Shown: positions 44,383 to 53,530, counted from the first letter of the stretch. The stretch is 64,000 nt of DNA from RGIG4608 sp964413365 (GCA_964413365.1 CAYPRM010000003.1:7568-71567); one strand, 5' to 3'. The notes: generated from the sequence alone by a model not told the origin. Program-made: numbers and translations.

Positions 44383-45858
44383 CTATCTGTTTTTTATTAC
44401 GTTCTTTTTATAAAGCTCTATCAGCTCATCCGCATAGACAAGCTCTATATGGTCGCCGAGCCTTGAAACGAGGTAGTCAACAGCGGCGACAGGAACGCTC
44501 CACGGATGTATATTGATAACGGAATAGCCACTCGCATCATTTGGAGAGGGGGTGAGTGCATTTATTCTTTCGACAAATGCGTCCATCCATTCCTTCGTGA
44601 TCTTACGGGGATCTCCGCTATGGTGCCAATAGGAATATCTGACGGATATAAAGGGCTTGCCGCACGCCTCGAACACCATTCCCGCTCCGCTCTCGTAGTG
44701 GTCGGGATCAAGCTCCCAGACGCCGCCTCTGATGCCGTCAAATCTTGCGTAATACGAGAGCCTCTTTTCGACATTCTGTGCGTCCTGCACAAGGCTTATA
44801 TCATCAAGCATACACACAACATCAAGATCGGAGTCTGCCATAGCCTCGGCGGTCTGCCTTGTAAATTCATCCAGATGCTCCATCGGATATGCGAGCAGAT
44901 TTGCGTACCCTATTCCCGAGACGCCCGTGATGAAGTAGTCCATCTTGCGCGTATCGAATATCCTCTTTGCCACGGTCGGCGAGAGCCTTGCAAGGGACGG
45001 CGAGAGCGTCCAAGTCATTTTATAATCAGAGTTGCTTCTCTGCCTCTGTCCGAAGGCGCTCGTGGTGGTGAAATCCCTCTCGAGCCATTGAATATTATCG
45101 CCGTCGCTCACGACAAGAGCAACATAGTGCTTGCCCTCGCGTATCTCGCTCCTTTTTATGCTCTGTCTTACTGTGCAGGAGCACTGACCGAGATAGCTGT
45201 GATTTGAAGACCAATCCATCGGTATAACATAGTCGCCGTAGGTCGATATATCCTTGACGAACAATATCTCGTCGTCAGTCCAGCCGTACACGGGTATATT
45301 TTTATCAAGACAGCTCAAGATGTGCCGTCTAAGCTCCCTGCCCTCATCGGTCTGATCGGTATAGACGCACGCCCAGCGGTTACATATTGAAAAATCCCTG
45401 AGCACGAGGTGGAAATTGCCCTCGCGCACCACCTGATGCACAAGAGCCGTGTGTGAGAGACGGTGTTCCACCGCATCAAAGACGATACGCTGACGCTCCG
45501 ACGCGCTCCCGCGGACCTCTGCAAGATCACAGACGGTCTTGATGCCGAGCTTGTTCACTCTGTCAATAAGACTTCTCGGAACGCCGAGCAGATCATAAGC
45601 GGCGGAGATGGTTGCCGCCATATTTATGGAAATGTCGTTGCAGTCGAGATCGTAGCAGACTGCGCCGTCAAATTCCTTCATATTTATATAAATAAGCTCC
45701 CAGAGATCTATGGGTGCGAATTCCTCGTCGAGATAATCCATATAATTATCTACATCCACGTATACCTTAACGCCCCTCCTGTTCAGAATACCCTGAACGA
45801 AAGGAGCAAGAGCTCTCTCATCCTCACTCATTGAGGACCAGTTGAGCAAATTGACCAT
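44383..45858 (-). CDS. GxGYxYP-family protein, putative glycoside hydrolase-like
   Basis: A 491-residue soluble protein with no leader. The signature GVSGIGYANLLAYP near 310-323 matches the GxGYxYP motif of a large, uncharacterised family often found in carbohydrate loci. HYVALVVSDGDNIQWLERDF near 230-250 and VVCMLDD near 355 also fit, and the domain is thought to be a barrel. Activity has not been established for the family as far as I know. GGAGG four bases before the ATG supports the start. It opens the regulator operon divergent from GH38, so it belongs to the mannan regulon. Confidence 0.78.
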   Translation of the reverse strand: MVNLLNWSSMSEDERALAPFVQGILNRRGVKVYVDVDNYMDYLDEEFAPIDLWELIYINMKEFDGAVCYDLDCNDISINMAATISAAYDLLGVPRSLIDRVNKLGIKTVCDLAEVRGSASERQRIVFDAVEHRLSHTALVHQVVREGNFHLVLRDFSICNRWACVYTDQTDEGRELRRHILSCLDKNIPVYGWTDDEILFVKDISTYGDYVIPMDWSSNHSYLGQCSCTVRQSIKRSEIREGKHYVALVVSDGDNIQWLERDFTTTSAFGQRQRSNSDYKMTWTLSPSLARLSPTVAKRIFDTRKMDYFITGVSGIGYANLLAYPMEHLDEFTRQTAEAMADSDLDVVCMLDDISLVQDAQNVEKRLSYYARFDGIRGGVWELDPDHYESGAGMVFEACGKPFISVRYSYWHHSGDPRKITKEWMDAFVERINALTPSPNDASGYSVINIHPWSVPVAAVDYLVSRLGDHIELVYADELIELYKKNVIKNR

Positions 45859-45891
45859 AAAGCCTCCAGCAGAAAGACAAGTTTTTTATAT

Positions 45892-45920
45892 ATTATATAC
45901 CTTTATTCACAAAAACGCAA
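45892..45920 (-). promoter_or_regulatory. Promoter of the GxGYxYP-lacI operon
   Basis: The minus strand has TTGCGT (45915-45920) and TATAAT (45892-45897) 17 bases apart. The -35 box sits inside a palindrome (45908-45931). Confidence 0.68.
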
Positions 45921-45931
45921 TAGTTTTTGTG
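45908..45931. promoter_or_regulatory. Palindrome CACAAAAAC-N6-GTTTTTGTG, copy 1
   Basis: Nine-base arms are perfectly complementary around GCAATA. It overlaps the -35 box of the GxGYxYP promoter, so a bound factor would affect it directly. Confidence 0.6.
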
Positions 45932-45943
45932 CGACTTTCTCAT

Positions 45944-45960
45944 AAAAAACCATTTTTCTG
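45944..45960 (-). promoter_or_regulatory. Weak LacI-type site between the two palindromes
   Basis: AAAAAACCATTTTTCTG shares 14 of 17 bases with the site at 43126-43142, with CCG changed to CCA. It lies between the divergent promoters. Confidence 0.4.
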
Positions 45961-45967
45961 CCTTTTG

Positions 45968-45991
45968 CACAAAAATACAATTATTTTTTTG
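45968..45991. promoter_or_regulatory. Palindrome related to 45908-45931, copy 2
   Basis: CACAAAAATA followed by CAAT and TATTTTTTTG resembles copy 1 and starts exactly 60 bases from it. The AT-rich arms are weaker. A two-site arrangement of this kind would suit looping or cooperative binding. Confidence 0.4.
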
Positions 45992-46063
45992 TTAGAAATG
46001 ATAATTCGAGTCTTGGTGATCAAAAAAATTTGAAAGAAAGTTGCAAAAAATGATAAAAAACTA

Positions 46064-46092
46064 TTTACAAATCGAAATGTTTGTGCTAAAAT
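46064..46092 (+). promoter_or_regulatory. Promoter of the GH38 operon
   Basis: TTTACA (46064-46069) and TAAAAT (46087-46092) are 17 bases apart; transcription should start near 46099. Confidence 0.78.
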
Positions 46093-46098
46093 GTAATA

Positions 46099-46115
46099 AA
46101 AAAAACGGTTTTTTC
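46099..46115 (+). promoter_or_regulatory. LacI-type operator at the GH38 start site
   Basis: AAAAAAACGGTTTTTTC is a near palindrome with a central CG and the same half-site as 43232-43247. It covers the predicted transcription start, a classic repressor position. Confidence 0.65.
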
Positions 46116-46131
46116 ATAAAGGAGATTAACC

Positions 46132-48969
46132 ATGGAAAAAAGAATCGTACATTTGATTTCAGGAACGCACTGGGACCGTGAATGGCGTCACACCGCCGAG
46201 CAGAGCAAGCTCCGTCTCGCCGATCTCATGGACAACATTATCGACATTCTTGAAAACAAGCCCAACTATCAATGCTTCTGCGTTGACGGAGGCACGATAG
46301 TTCTCGAGGACTACTTCACGATCCGCCCCGAAAACAGAGATCGCGTAAGGAAGCTCATCGAGGACAAGAAGATGATCATCGTAAACTGGTACACCCTTCC
46401 CGAGACCAACACCGTTGCTCCCGAGGCCCTCATTCGTAACCTCATCGTAGGACACAGAATGGCTAAGGATTTCGGAGGCGGAATGAAGTCGGGATACACT
46501 GCTACCTCTTACGGTCAGCCCTCTCAGCTTCCTCAGCTCTACCGTGGCTTCGGTATTGAGAATGCTATATTCTACCGCGGCACGAACAAGCATGTTCTCA
46601 CTCCCCTTTTCGACTGGGAGGGTGCGGACGGAAGCACACTCACCACGCTGCGAACCTTTGACGAGGTAACGCGCACAAACTGGTTCTTCTACGTTCACGG
46701 ACCCGCAGTTCTCGGAAAGGGACAGAAGGACCTTACATACACCTACAATCCCAAGCAGCTTCCTGCTCACATGGCTGACCTCAAGTCCTACGAGAAGGCG
46801 TTCACGCTCCTTCATGAGGATTTTGACTACATCCATGATGAGAAGGTCCTCAAGAAATCCCTTGATGATCTTCTTGAACAGGCAGAGCCCTACAAGATCG
46901 GCAATGACATCCTCGCTCTCAACATGGAGGACAACGACGAGCCTTACAGATATCTGCCCGAGCTCGTTGACGATATGAACGCGGTATATCCCGACGTTGA
47001 GATCGTTCAGGAGAGCATGGATGACTATATGGCTAAGATCTCTGCAAACAAGGATTACAAGAGAGCAAAGCATCACGGTGAGCTTCGCTACACAACGATG
47101 GAGCATAACAATTTCAATGCCCTTCTCGGTGCTACTCACTCCTCGAGAATAAAGATCAAGCTCTACAACGATGACGTTGAGAACAATCTTATCAATCTCG
47201 CAGAGCCCCTCGCATCCTATGCGGACATCTACGGCAAGAGATATCCCACCACGAACATAAACAGAGCGTGGGAGGCACTTCTCAAGAATCACGCTCACGA
47301 CAGCATCTGCGGTGCGGCAGTCGACCGCGCTCACGAGGATATGATGTACAACTTCTCGATCGCAAAGACGGTCGCTGAGGAGTGCACGAACAGAAGTGTT
47401 ATCAGCCTCTCCGGCAAGATAGACACGCTCACGAGCTTCAAGCCCAACGATTACAGTCTCACTCTCTTTAACACGCTTCCCTATGCAAGGGACGAGGTCA
47501 TTGAGGTCGTAGTCGATACCCCCAGATACAAGACTCAGATGGGCGACATCGGTCTTGGTGGCTCGAGCCAGCTTGACGATTTCTACGATATCGTGGACGA
47601 GGATGGCAACAAGCTTGAGTACGTTGAGATTTCTAAGGACGATATCTCCATCGGCGTTGAGCGTGAGCTTGACACCAAGGCTATAAAGTTCGATGCAAAG
47701 CGTCGCCATATTCTTGTTAAGGTCTCCGTTCCTCAGAGCGGATACAGAACGATCGCGGTAAGAATGCGCGAGGCTGAATACGCCTTCCATCCTGAGATCA
47801 TGGACAACAGAAAGCTCATCGCTCGCGAGGGCGGTACTCTCGAGAACGAGTATCTCAAGGTAACAGTTCTTCCCAACGGAACATTCAATATGCTCGACAA
47901 GACCACGGGCAGAGTTATGACTAACATGCACTACTTCACCGACAGCGGCGAGGTAGGAAGTGCGCATATCTCCAATATTCCCCGTAGAAATACTATATAC
48001 ACATCTCATGGCGCAGTGGCAAACATCACGATGCTCGAGAGTAACACTCTCCGCGGCAGCTTCAGGATCGACCTTAAGATGGTCCTTCCCGCAGCAGCTA
48101 CTATCGACGGTCATGACAGAACGCGCGAGATGAAGGAGCTTCCCATATCTACAACTCTTACTCTTGAGAAGGGCTGCAAGTATCTTAAGATACACACCAA
48201 GCTCACGAATGAGATCAGGGATCACAAGCTCACCGTTCACTTCCCCTCCGGCATCTCGGGTGCAGACCTTGTTGACGCGGAGAGCGCATGGGATGTTGCA
48301 ACACGCACGATCAAATGGCGCGATCACAAGGACAATGCAGAGGCATTCCCTGCATTCCAGCCCATGCAGAACTTCGTTGACGTCTCCGACGGCAAGGACG
48401 GTCTCGCTATAATGACCAAGGGACTTCGTGAGTACGAGATCTGCGATGACGAGGAAAGAACGGTTAAGATCACACTCATACGCACTCAGCGCGCTTACAT
48501 GACGGCTAACAACAATATGACCGTTGAGGAGCTTGACAAGTACACAGGTCAGCACAGCTTCGGCACGCTCGAGTACGAGTACGCAGTATATCCTCACGAG
48601 GGCAAGTGGAACGAGGCGGACGTTATCAATCACGCATACGCCTTCAAGGTTCCCGTAAAGGCAGTTCAGGGCGTTCCCCACAGTGGAGAGCTTCCTGCAA
48701 GCGCAAGCTTCTTCACTGTAAATCAGGAGAAGAAGGTGCTTATTTCCGCACTTAAGCAGGCAGAGGACGGTGACGGCAAGATCCTCAGAGTTTGGAACAC
48801 CACGGGTGACGATCTCCTCCTTAACATCGGCACAATACTTCCCGTAGTATCCGTCGAGAGAGTAAAGCTTGACGAATCCGATCCTCAGCCTGTTGAATTC
48901 GCAAACGGCGAGTTCTCCATCGACCTTCGTCCTCACAAAATTGAAACATTCAGGATCAGAACGAAATGA
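46132..48969 (+). CDS. GH38-family alpha-mannosidase-like protein with altered nucleophile position
   Basis: A 945-residue protein with the GH38 fold throughout. The first zinc motif THWDREW is at 12-18, with H13 and D15 as ligands. NHAHDSICG near 382-390 supplies the third ligand histidine. In typical GH38 enzymes the nucleophile aspartate lies in a (D)PFGH or DSFGQ motif; here the aligned segment GYTATSYGQPSQLPQL puts T125 in its place (codon ACC at 46504-46506). Activity is therefore uncertain. Usual members hydrolyse alpha-mannosides by retention and are cytosolic. A promoter and operator of the LacI regulator lie immediately upstream. Confidence 0.88.
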   Translation: MEKRIVHLISGTHWDREWRHTAEQSKLRLADLMDNIIDILENKPNYQCFCVDGGTIVLEDYFTIRPENRDRVRKLIEDKKMIIVNWYTLPETNTVAPEALIRNLIVGHRMAKDFGGGMKSGYTATSYGQPSQLPQLYRGFGIENAIFYRGTNKHVLTPLFDWEGADGSTLTTLRTFDEVTRTNWFFYVHGPAVLGKGQKDLTYTYNPKQLPAHMADLKSYEKAFTLLHEDFDYIHDEKVLKKSLDDLLEQAEPYKIGNDILALNMEDNDEPYRYLPELVDDMNAVYPDVEIVQESMDDYMAKISANKDYKRAKHHGELRYTTMEHNNFNALLGATHSSRIKIKLYNDDVENNLINLAEPLASYADIYGKRYPTTNINRAWEALLKNHAHDSICGAAVDRAHEDMMYNFSIAKTVAEECTNRSVISLSGKIDTLTSFKPNDYSLTLFNTLPYARDEVIEVVVDTPRYKTQMGDIGLGGSSQLDDFYDIVDEDGNKLEYVEISKDDISIGVERELDTKAIKFDAKRRHILVKVSVPQSGYRTIAVRMREAEYAFHPEIMDNRKLIAREGGTLENEYLKVTVLPNGTFNMLDKTTGRVMTNMHYFTDSGEVGSAHISNIPRRNTIYTSHGAVANITMLESNTLRGSFRIDLKMVLPAAATIDGHDRTREMKELPISTTLTLEKGCKYLKIHTKLTNEIRDHKLTVHFPSGISGADLVDAESAWDVATRTIKWRDHKDNAEAFPAFQPMQNFVDVSDGKDGLAIMTKGLREYEICDDEERTVKITLIRTQRAYMTANNNMTVEELDKYTGQHSFGTLEYEYAVYPHEGKWNEADVINHAYAFKVPVKAVQGVPHSGELPASASFFTVNQEKKVLISALKQAEDGDGKILRVWNTTGDDLLLNIGTILPVVSVERVKLDESDPQPVEFANGEFSIDLRPHKIETFRIRTK

Positions 48970-49949
48970 GCAAATTTATCATACCCAATTTAGGCTGCTT
49001 CGACGAGACCTGCGGTCTCAAGAATATCAAAAAATGCAGCGACGGTATATTCTCCGAGGGAGTAAACGGTGTAAAAGCCGTTTACTCGACGGGAGACGGC
49101 AAGGTGGAATTCATCTGCTTTGAGGATTCCACTCTCTGCTACGTACTCTCCGCCATGGGCTATACCGCATATTATCCCCTCCGCAAGACCGAGCTGAAGA
49201 AGCCCGTCAAGGCGGTGCTTATGGATCTTGACGGAACGAGCGTAAGAAGCGAGGAATTCTGGATATGGATAATTCAGAAGACGATCTCTTCCCTTACCGA
49301 GAATCCCGATTTCTGCTTTGAGGAGGCGGACCTTCCCCACGTTTCGGGACATTCCGTTTCCGAGCATCTTCAGTACTGCATAAACAAGTACTGCCCCGAT
49401 AAAAAGCTTGAGGACGCCCGTGATCTCTACTTCCAGCATACTCATTACGAGATGAATGAAATAATGGAGGGCAGAGGCAAGGAAGGTGCGTTCACTCCCT
49501 CGCCCGGACTCAAGAAATTCCTTTACAGGCTCAAGGAGAACGGCATCAAGATCGGTCTCGTTACGAGCGGTCTTTATGAGAAGGCATGGCCCGAGATACT
49601 GTCTGCGTTCAACACGCTCGAAATGGGAGATCCCAAGGAGTTCTATGACGCATCCATTTCCGCAGGCTTCCCTCTCCGCAAGGGCTCCGTCGGTACTCTC
49701 GGCGAGCTTTCCCCGAAGCCCCATCCGTGGCTCTATGCTGAGACCTGCTCGGTAGGCCTTGGTATCCCAATCGAGGACAGCGCGTATGTCGTCGGTATTG
49801 AGGACAGCGGTGCGGGCGTTTGCAGTATTCGACTTGCAGGCTACAATACCATAGGCTTTGCAGGCGGAAACATCGAGAGCAGTGGCACAAAGGCACTTTG
49901 CGACCACTATGCTGACACCTTCGATGAGATCTGGGAATACATAAAATAA
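48966..49949 (+). CDS. HAD-superfamily phosphatase with extra N-terminal domain
   Basis: A 327-residue protein whose HAD core starts near residue 83: motif I MDLDGTSVRSE, motif II LVTSGLYEKAW, lysine motif LSPKPHPW and motif III GIEDSGAGV. This is the beta-phosphoglucomutase/sugar phosphatase type. The preceding 75 residues (NLGCFDETCGLKNIKKC and so on) are not part of the core and have several cysteines. Its start overlaps the GH38 stop (ATGA), so the two are translationally coupled. A sugar-phosphate substrate from mannose metabolism is likely by context. Confidence 0.82.
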   Translation: MSKFIIPNLGCFDETCGLKNIKKCSDGIFSEGVNGVKAVYSTGDGKVEFICFEDSTLCYVLSAMGYTAYYPLRKTELKKPVKAVLMDLDGTSVRSEEFWIWIIQKTISSLTENPDFCFEEADLPHVSGHSVSEHLQYCINKYCPDKKLEDARDLYFQHTHYEMNEIMEGRGKEGAFTPSPGLKKFLYRLKENGIKIGLVTSGLYEKAWPEILSAFNTLEMGDPKEFYDASISAGFPLRKGSVGTLGELSPKPHPWLYAETCSVGLGIPIEDSAYVVGIEDSGAGVCSIRLAGYNTIGFAGGNIESSGTKALCDHYADTFDEIWEYIK

Positions 49950-49956
49950 CCATAAC

Positions 49957-49992
49957 AAAAAATCCCTTCCACGGCTGTGGAAGGGATTTTTT
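49957..49992. terminator. Bidirectional intrinsic terminator
   Basis: AAAAAATCCCTTCCAC pairs perfectly with GTGGAAGGGATTTTTT over a GGCT loop, between the HAD gene and the convergent glutaminase-like gene. Confidence 0.93.
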
Positions 49993-50004
49993 GATTTTTG
50001 TAGA

Positions 50005-51921
50005 TTATTTTTTATATTTGAGCGTTCCGTCATCAAGAAGCCTTATAAAGAGTCCTCCCTGCACCGTTCTGTTTCTGAATCCTATATGATATCCCGAAAC
50101 GGTATCATACCAGTCGGACATCGGTATCCTGTCGGGCGTGCGGTCATAAAAGTCCCAAAGTGGGGCTATCATCCTCTCAAAATCCTCCTCACGCGGAGCA
50201 AGAGATGCCGTCCAAACGAGCCAGTCGGACTTTGTCTGATCGCATCGTGAATCGAGCGGAAGTCCGTACTCGTTCATATTTGCAAGAGAATGTGCCGTCT
50301 CGCTCTCATATATCTCGCTCGGGAAGAGCTCCGTTCCCCAGAGCTTGTCCCAGATCATATTATATTTCATAGAGCGACTGCCATCAATATCAAAGGCGAG
50401 CCTGTACGAACCATCAGCGTTCGCGGCACGCTCCACCCACGAGCGAGCCATATCCCTCGCTGCAGACGCATAGCTATCCGCCTCTTCATCCTCTCCGAGC
50501 ATATCGCATATTATCGACATGCCCATAACGCCCATTATCGCCTTGAGCGAAAGGTTGCAGTTATGTGCAAGATGCCCTGCAAAATCGTCCGTGCAGAGCT
50601 GATCCTCAGGATCGTTGCCGTATCTCATAAGATATCTTGCCCAGCCCTTAAGGACGTCAAGATGCTCACGCGCAAATTCCGCATTTCCATCTGCGAGGGC
50701 AATATTTGCCTCCGTTATGATCATATTTCCACTCTCCTCAACGGGCATCTGATCCTCATATTTAAAGCATCCGTGCTCGCCGTCGTAGCCGTATACCTGT
50801 CCGAGAAGGAGAGGATACTGACCGACGTCATGAGGAGCAAAATCATACGGCCACTTGCCCGAGCCCACGTATTTATATATAGGTCTGAGCATAGCCTTAA
50901 GAAGCTCGGGGGAATATTTTATAAACAATGGAGATGAGGGGTACATAACGTCGACCGTTGCCGCACATCCGTTGGAAAAGCACTCCTTGGATACGAGGAC
51001 GGGCTGACCGTCTTCGTCTACGACCAGCTTGTGAGCCGCAAGGACCTGCCTGTAAGCGAGTGAGAGGAGCTCTGCGTATTCTTCGCCGCCCAGTGCCTGA
51101 GCCTCGCGAGAGAGAGAATTTGCAAAGCCGTCGCACCTTTCACGCACGCTCTCATATTCACGAGCCGCCTCACTTATCGCCTCCTCGATACTCTTCCTCG
51201 AGAGATGCCAATATGCTCTCAGGGGAGTACCGAAATAATTTATAGAATCAATATCATCGTAGGCAAAGAGGAAGAGCTTTTCCTCTCCGTCCTCTGCGCT
51301 CACTGTGAGCGCAGGACATTCACCGCCCGAATGCATCAGATATTCGTCAGCACTTCCCTCACCTGCCGCGCAGAGATAGAAATATCCCCAGTCGATCCTC
51401 GTGTCATCTCCGCTCTTGTTCAAAGGCTCCTGCACGGAATTCCCGATTCTGAAGCCGCAGATGCCGTCTATATCAGTCTCCTCAAAGGTAACAGGCGACT
51501 GATGATGCCTGTCAAGGCAGATCCACTTTTCCGCAGCAACGCGAACCGATATCTCTTTTACAGACTCATCTACCTTCTCCACTCTCACGCTCATATATGA
51601 AACAGGTCTTGAGAGCGTGTAGAGATCGTCGGGAAGCAGGGGCGAGGTAAAGCGCACCGAGAGCCTAACGAGGCTGTTCTCAAAGGTATAGTAGGTTGAA
51701 AGAGCGTCCGCATCCCTTGATGTCTGCTTTATCTTTTTCGAATCCCTCTCGTAGCCGAGGAAATTGTAGGCAACGCCGTCCACTATGACTGCACCACGTA
51801 TAGAATGTGGTGTCCCTGTCCAGTGGAGGGTGTGGGAATAGTTGAGTTCATCGCTGGCAGACCATACCGAAAAATAGGGATCGACCGTAATAAGCGGTGT
51901 TGCAGGGGGACGTAGTTTCAT
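50005..51921 (-). CDS. Glutaminase A-like protein (DUF4965/DUF1793 type)
   Basis: A 638-residue protein without a leader. The N-terminus LRPPATPLITVDPYFSVWS and the phrase HWTGTPHSIRGAVIVDG match the DUF4964/DUF5127 start of glutaminase-A-like proteins. The (alpha/alpha)6 C-terminal half carries SNGCAATVDVMYPSSPLF, QYPLLLGQVYG, EESGNMIITEANIALADG and a conserved IWDKLWGTELFP. The fungal founding member is a secreted glutaminase, but bacterial members often lie in glycan loci and are probably glycosidases. It lies 13 bases after GH43. Function stays open. Confidence 0.75.
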   Translation of the reverse strand: MKLRPPATPLITVDPYFSVWSASDELNYSHTLHWTGTPHSIRGAVIVDGVAYNFLGYERDSKKIKQTSRDADALSTYYTFENSLVRLSVRFTSPLLPDDLYTLSRPVSYMSVRVEKVDESVKEISVRVAAEKWICLDRHHQSPVTFEETDIDGICGFRIGNSVQEPLNKSGDDTRIDWGYFYLCAAGEGSADEYLMHSGGECPALTVSAEDGEEKLFLFAYDDIDSINYFGTPLRAYWHLSRKSIEEAISEAAREYESVRERCDGFANSLSREAQALGGEEYAELLSLAYRQVLAAHKLVVDEDGQPVLVSKECFSNGCAATVDVMYPSSPLFIKYSPELLKAMLRPIYKYVGSGKWPYDFAPHDVGQYPLLLGQVYGYDGEHGCFKYEDQMPVEESGNMIITEANIALADGNAEFAREHLDVLKGWARYLMRYGNDPEDQLCTDDFAGHLAHNCNLSLKAIMGVMGMSIICDMLGEDEEADSYASAARDMARSWVERAANADGSYRLAFDIDGSRSMKYNMIWDKLWGTELFPSEIYESETAHSLANMNEYGLPLDSRCDQTKSDWLVWTASLAPREEDFERMIAPLWDFYDRTPDRIPMSDWYDTVSGYHIGFRNRTVQGGLFIRLLDDGTLKYKK

Positions 51922-51934
51922 GTGTTCTCCTCTC

Positions 51935-53530
51935 TCACTTGCCGATAACTGCTATCTCGGAAAGTGAATAGATATATTCTGTATTGATCGTTATCTTGAT
52001 CTTAGACACGGTGATCTCCTCGTAAAGAGTTGCACTTATGGCGTTTCCTACCGCCATGTATTCCCTTCTCGTGTCTATATATTTGCCGTCGAGCCTTATA
52101 TCGGTGATATAGCTGCCGTCGTCAAATTCTATCTTCTCCACCCCTCTGAGCAGAGATGAATAATCGCTTCCGCAGTAGAACATTATAGCCTTCACCTGCC
52201 TCGGCGAATCAAAGGTTATCGTGATAGTGGTCTTGCCGCTGTCAAAATAAACATCCGTCTTTTCGGCGTTTTTGAAATATACGCCGATACCGCCGTCAGT
52301 CAGCAGTTTTCTCTGATCCGCATCAATGGCGGTGCAGGAGAGCTTCGCGTCGGAGGCGATATTCTTATATCCCGAGATGACCTCGGGCTTCGGCTGAGGA
52401 GTTACGGTCGAGCCGTTTATGTACATCGAGCCGTCCTTCCTAAATCCGTAGGTGTCCAAGCAGAACGTTCTGACGTTTCCTGCATCCTTGATATTATAAT
52501 GCTTGTGATATACTACGTAGCTCTGTGAACCGATATTTATGAACATATGATGTCCCGTTCCCGAAACGTAGTCCCACTCCTTTGACTGATCCTTCAGTTT
52601 CTCGCTACCGAGGAGCATGCTGTCCTCAGGCTTGTAGAATCCGCTGAGAGGGCTGTTGGAAACAGCATAGCCAACGCCGTAATATTTTGACGTGTAGCTG
52701 TTCGCAGAATATGTGAGATAATATTTTCCATCATGCTTTACCATAAAGGGGCCCTCGTTCCAGTTACCCTGTACTGCCTCCCACTCGCGGCGCTCGTCAG
52801 ATGTCATATCGGCGTATCCCACGCGTGTGAGCTGGACTGCCTCGCAGCCCTCCTTGATAGTGTAAGGATTCTCAAGCTCAACGCCCCATATCGTGCTGAC
52901 GCCGCCAACCTGATCCTTTGCAAAATAGTAATAGAGTGAGCCGTCGTCGTCTACAAAGACGCTACCGTCTATCGTAGGAAATTCAAAAATAAATCTCGCC
53001 TGCGAGGGTGTGTTATCCTCGTCAATATAGTTCGTAAAGGGGCCTCTCGGTGAGTCAGCCACCGCAACGCTGCAATGCAGAGGAGCGGAGCCGTCGGATG
53101 CGGCAGAGTAATAAAGCCAGTATCTGCCGTTTATCTTGTGCATCTCGGGCGCCCAGAGCCTACTGTGACACCAGTCCTCGTTAGTCGGCTCAAAGCAAGT
53201 GCCGCCGAGCTCCCATTCCGTAAGATCGCTCGATATGTAATAGTCAAATCTCGAGCCTCCCGTTGTTCCGTAAAGATAGAAAAGCCCTTCCTCCTCCTCG
53301 TAATAGAGGTAGGGGTCGCCAAGTATCGGAGCGCTGCCGAAATTGGCAACAGCATTCTGATAATAAAGAGAATTTATACCGTTTGCATCGTATCCGAGCT
53401 CGCTCGGGGTGGTAGGTGCGGGATCGTCAACGTCCGTGGGATCATCGAAGCATGCGCCGAGTGTGAGCACTGAACTGAGCGCAAATGCAAGAGTAAATAT
53501 TTTTGCTACCGTTTTGAAATATTTTTTCAT
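51935..53530 (-). CDS. GH43-like glycosidase lipoprotein with C-terminal F5/8-type domain
   Basis: A 531-residue lipoprotein (lipobox LGAC, cysteine near 27). Residues about 60-375 form a five-bladed propeller with the GH43 catalytic triad: D in ILGDPYLYY, D in TIDGSVFVDDDG and E in WNEGPFMVKHDG. The C-terminal 150 residues (ISGYKNIASDAKLSC to the end) look like a discoidin-type binding domain. GH43 enzymes usually act on arabinan or xylan side chains; an exact linkage cannot be read. It is placed between the isomerase/kinase and the glutaminase-like gene. Confidence 0.83.
   Translation of the reverse strand: MKKYFKTVAKIFTLAFALSSVLTLGACFDDPTDVDDPAPTTPSELGYDANGINSLYYQNAVANFGSAPILGDPYLYYEEEEGLFYLYGTTGGSRFDYYISSDLTEWELGGTCFEPTNEDWCHSRLWAPEMHKINGRYWLYYSAASDGSAPLHCSVAVADSPRGPFTNYIDEDNTPSQARFIFEFPTIDGSVFVDDDGSLYYYFAKDQVGGVSTIWGVELENPYTIKEGCEAVQLTRVGYADMTSDERREWEAVQGNWNEGPFMVKHDGKYYLTYSANSYTSKYYGVGYAVSNSPLSGFYKPEDSMLLGSEKLKDQSKEWDYVSGTGHHMFINIGSQSYVVYHKHYNIKDAGNVRTFCLDTYGFRKDGSMYINGSTVTPQPKPEVISGYKNIASDAKLSCTAIDADQRKLLTDGGIGVYFKNAEKTDVYFDSGKTTITITFDSPRQVKAIMFYCGSDYSSLLRGVEKIEFDDGSYITDIRLDGKYIDTRREYMAVGNAISATLYEEITVSKIKITINTEYIYSLSEIAVIGK

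Noticed and set aside
46159..48936. 925-codon frame opposite GH38
   Set aside because: Antisense shadow of a gene with clear GH38 motifs, no start signal.
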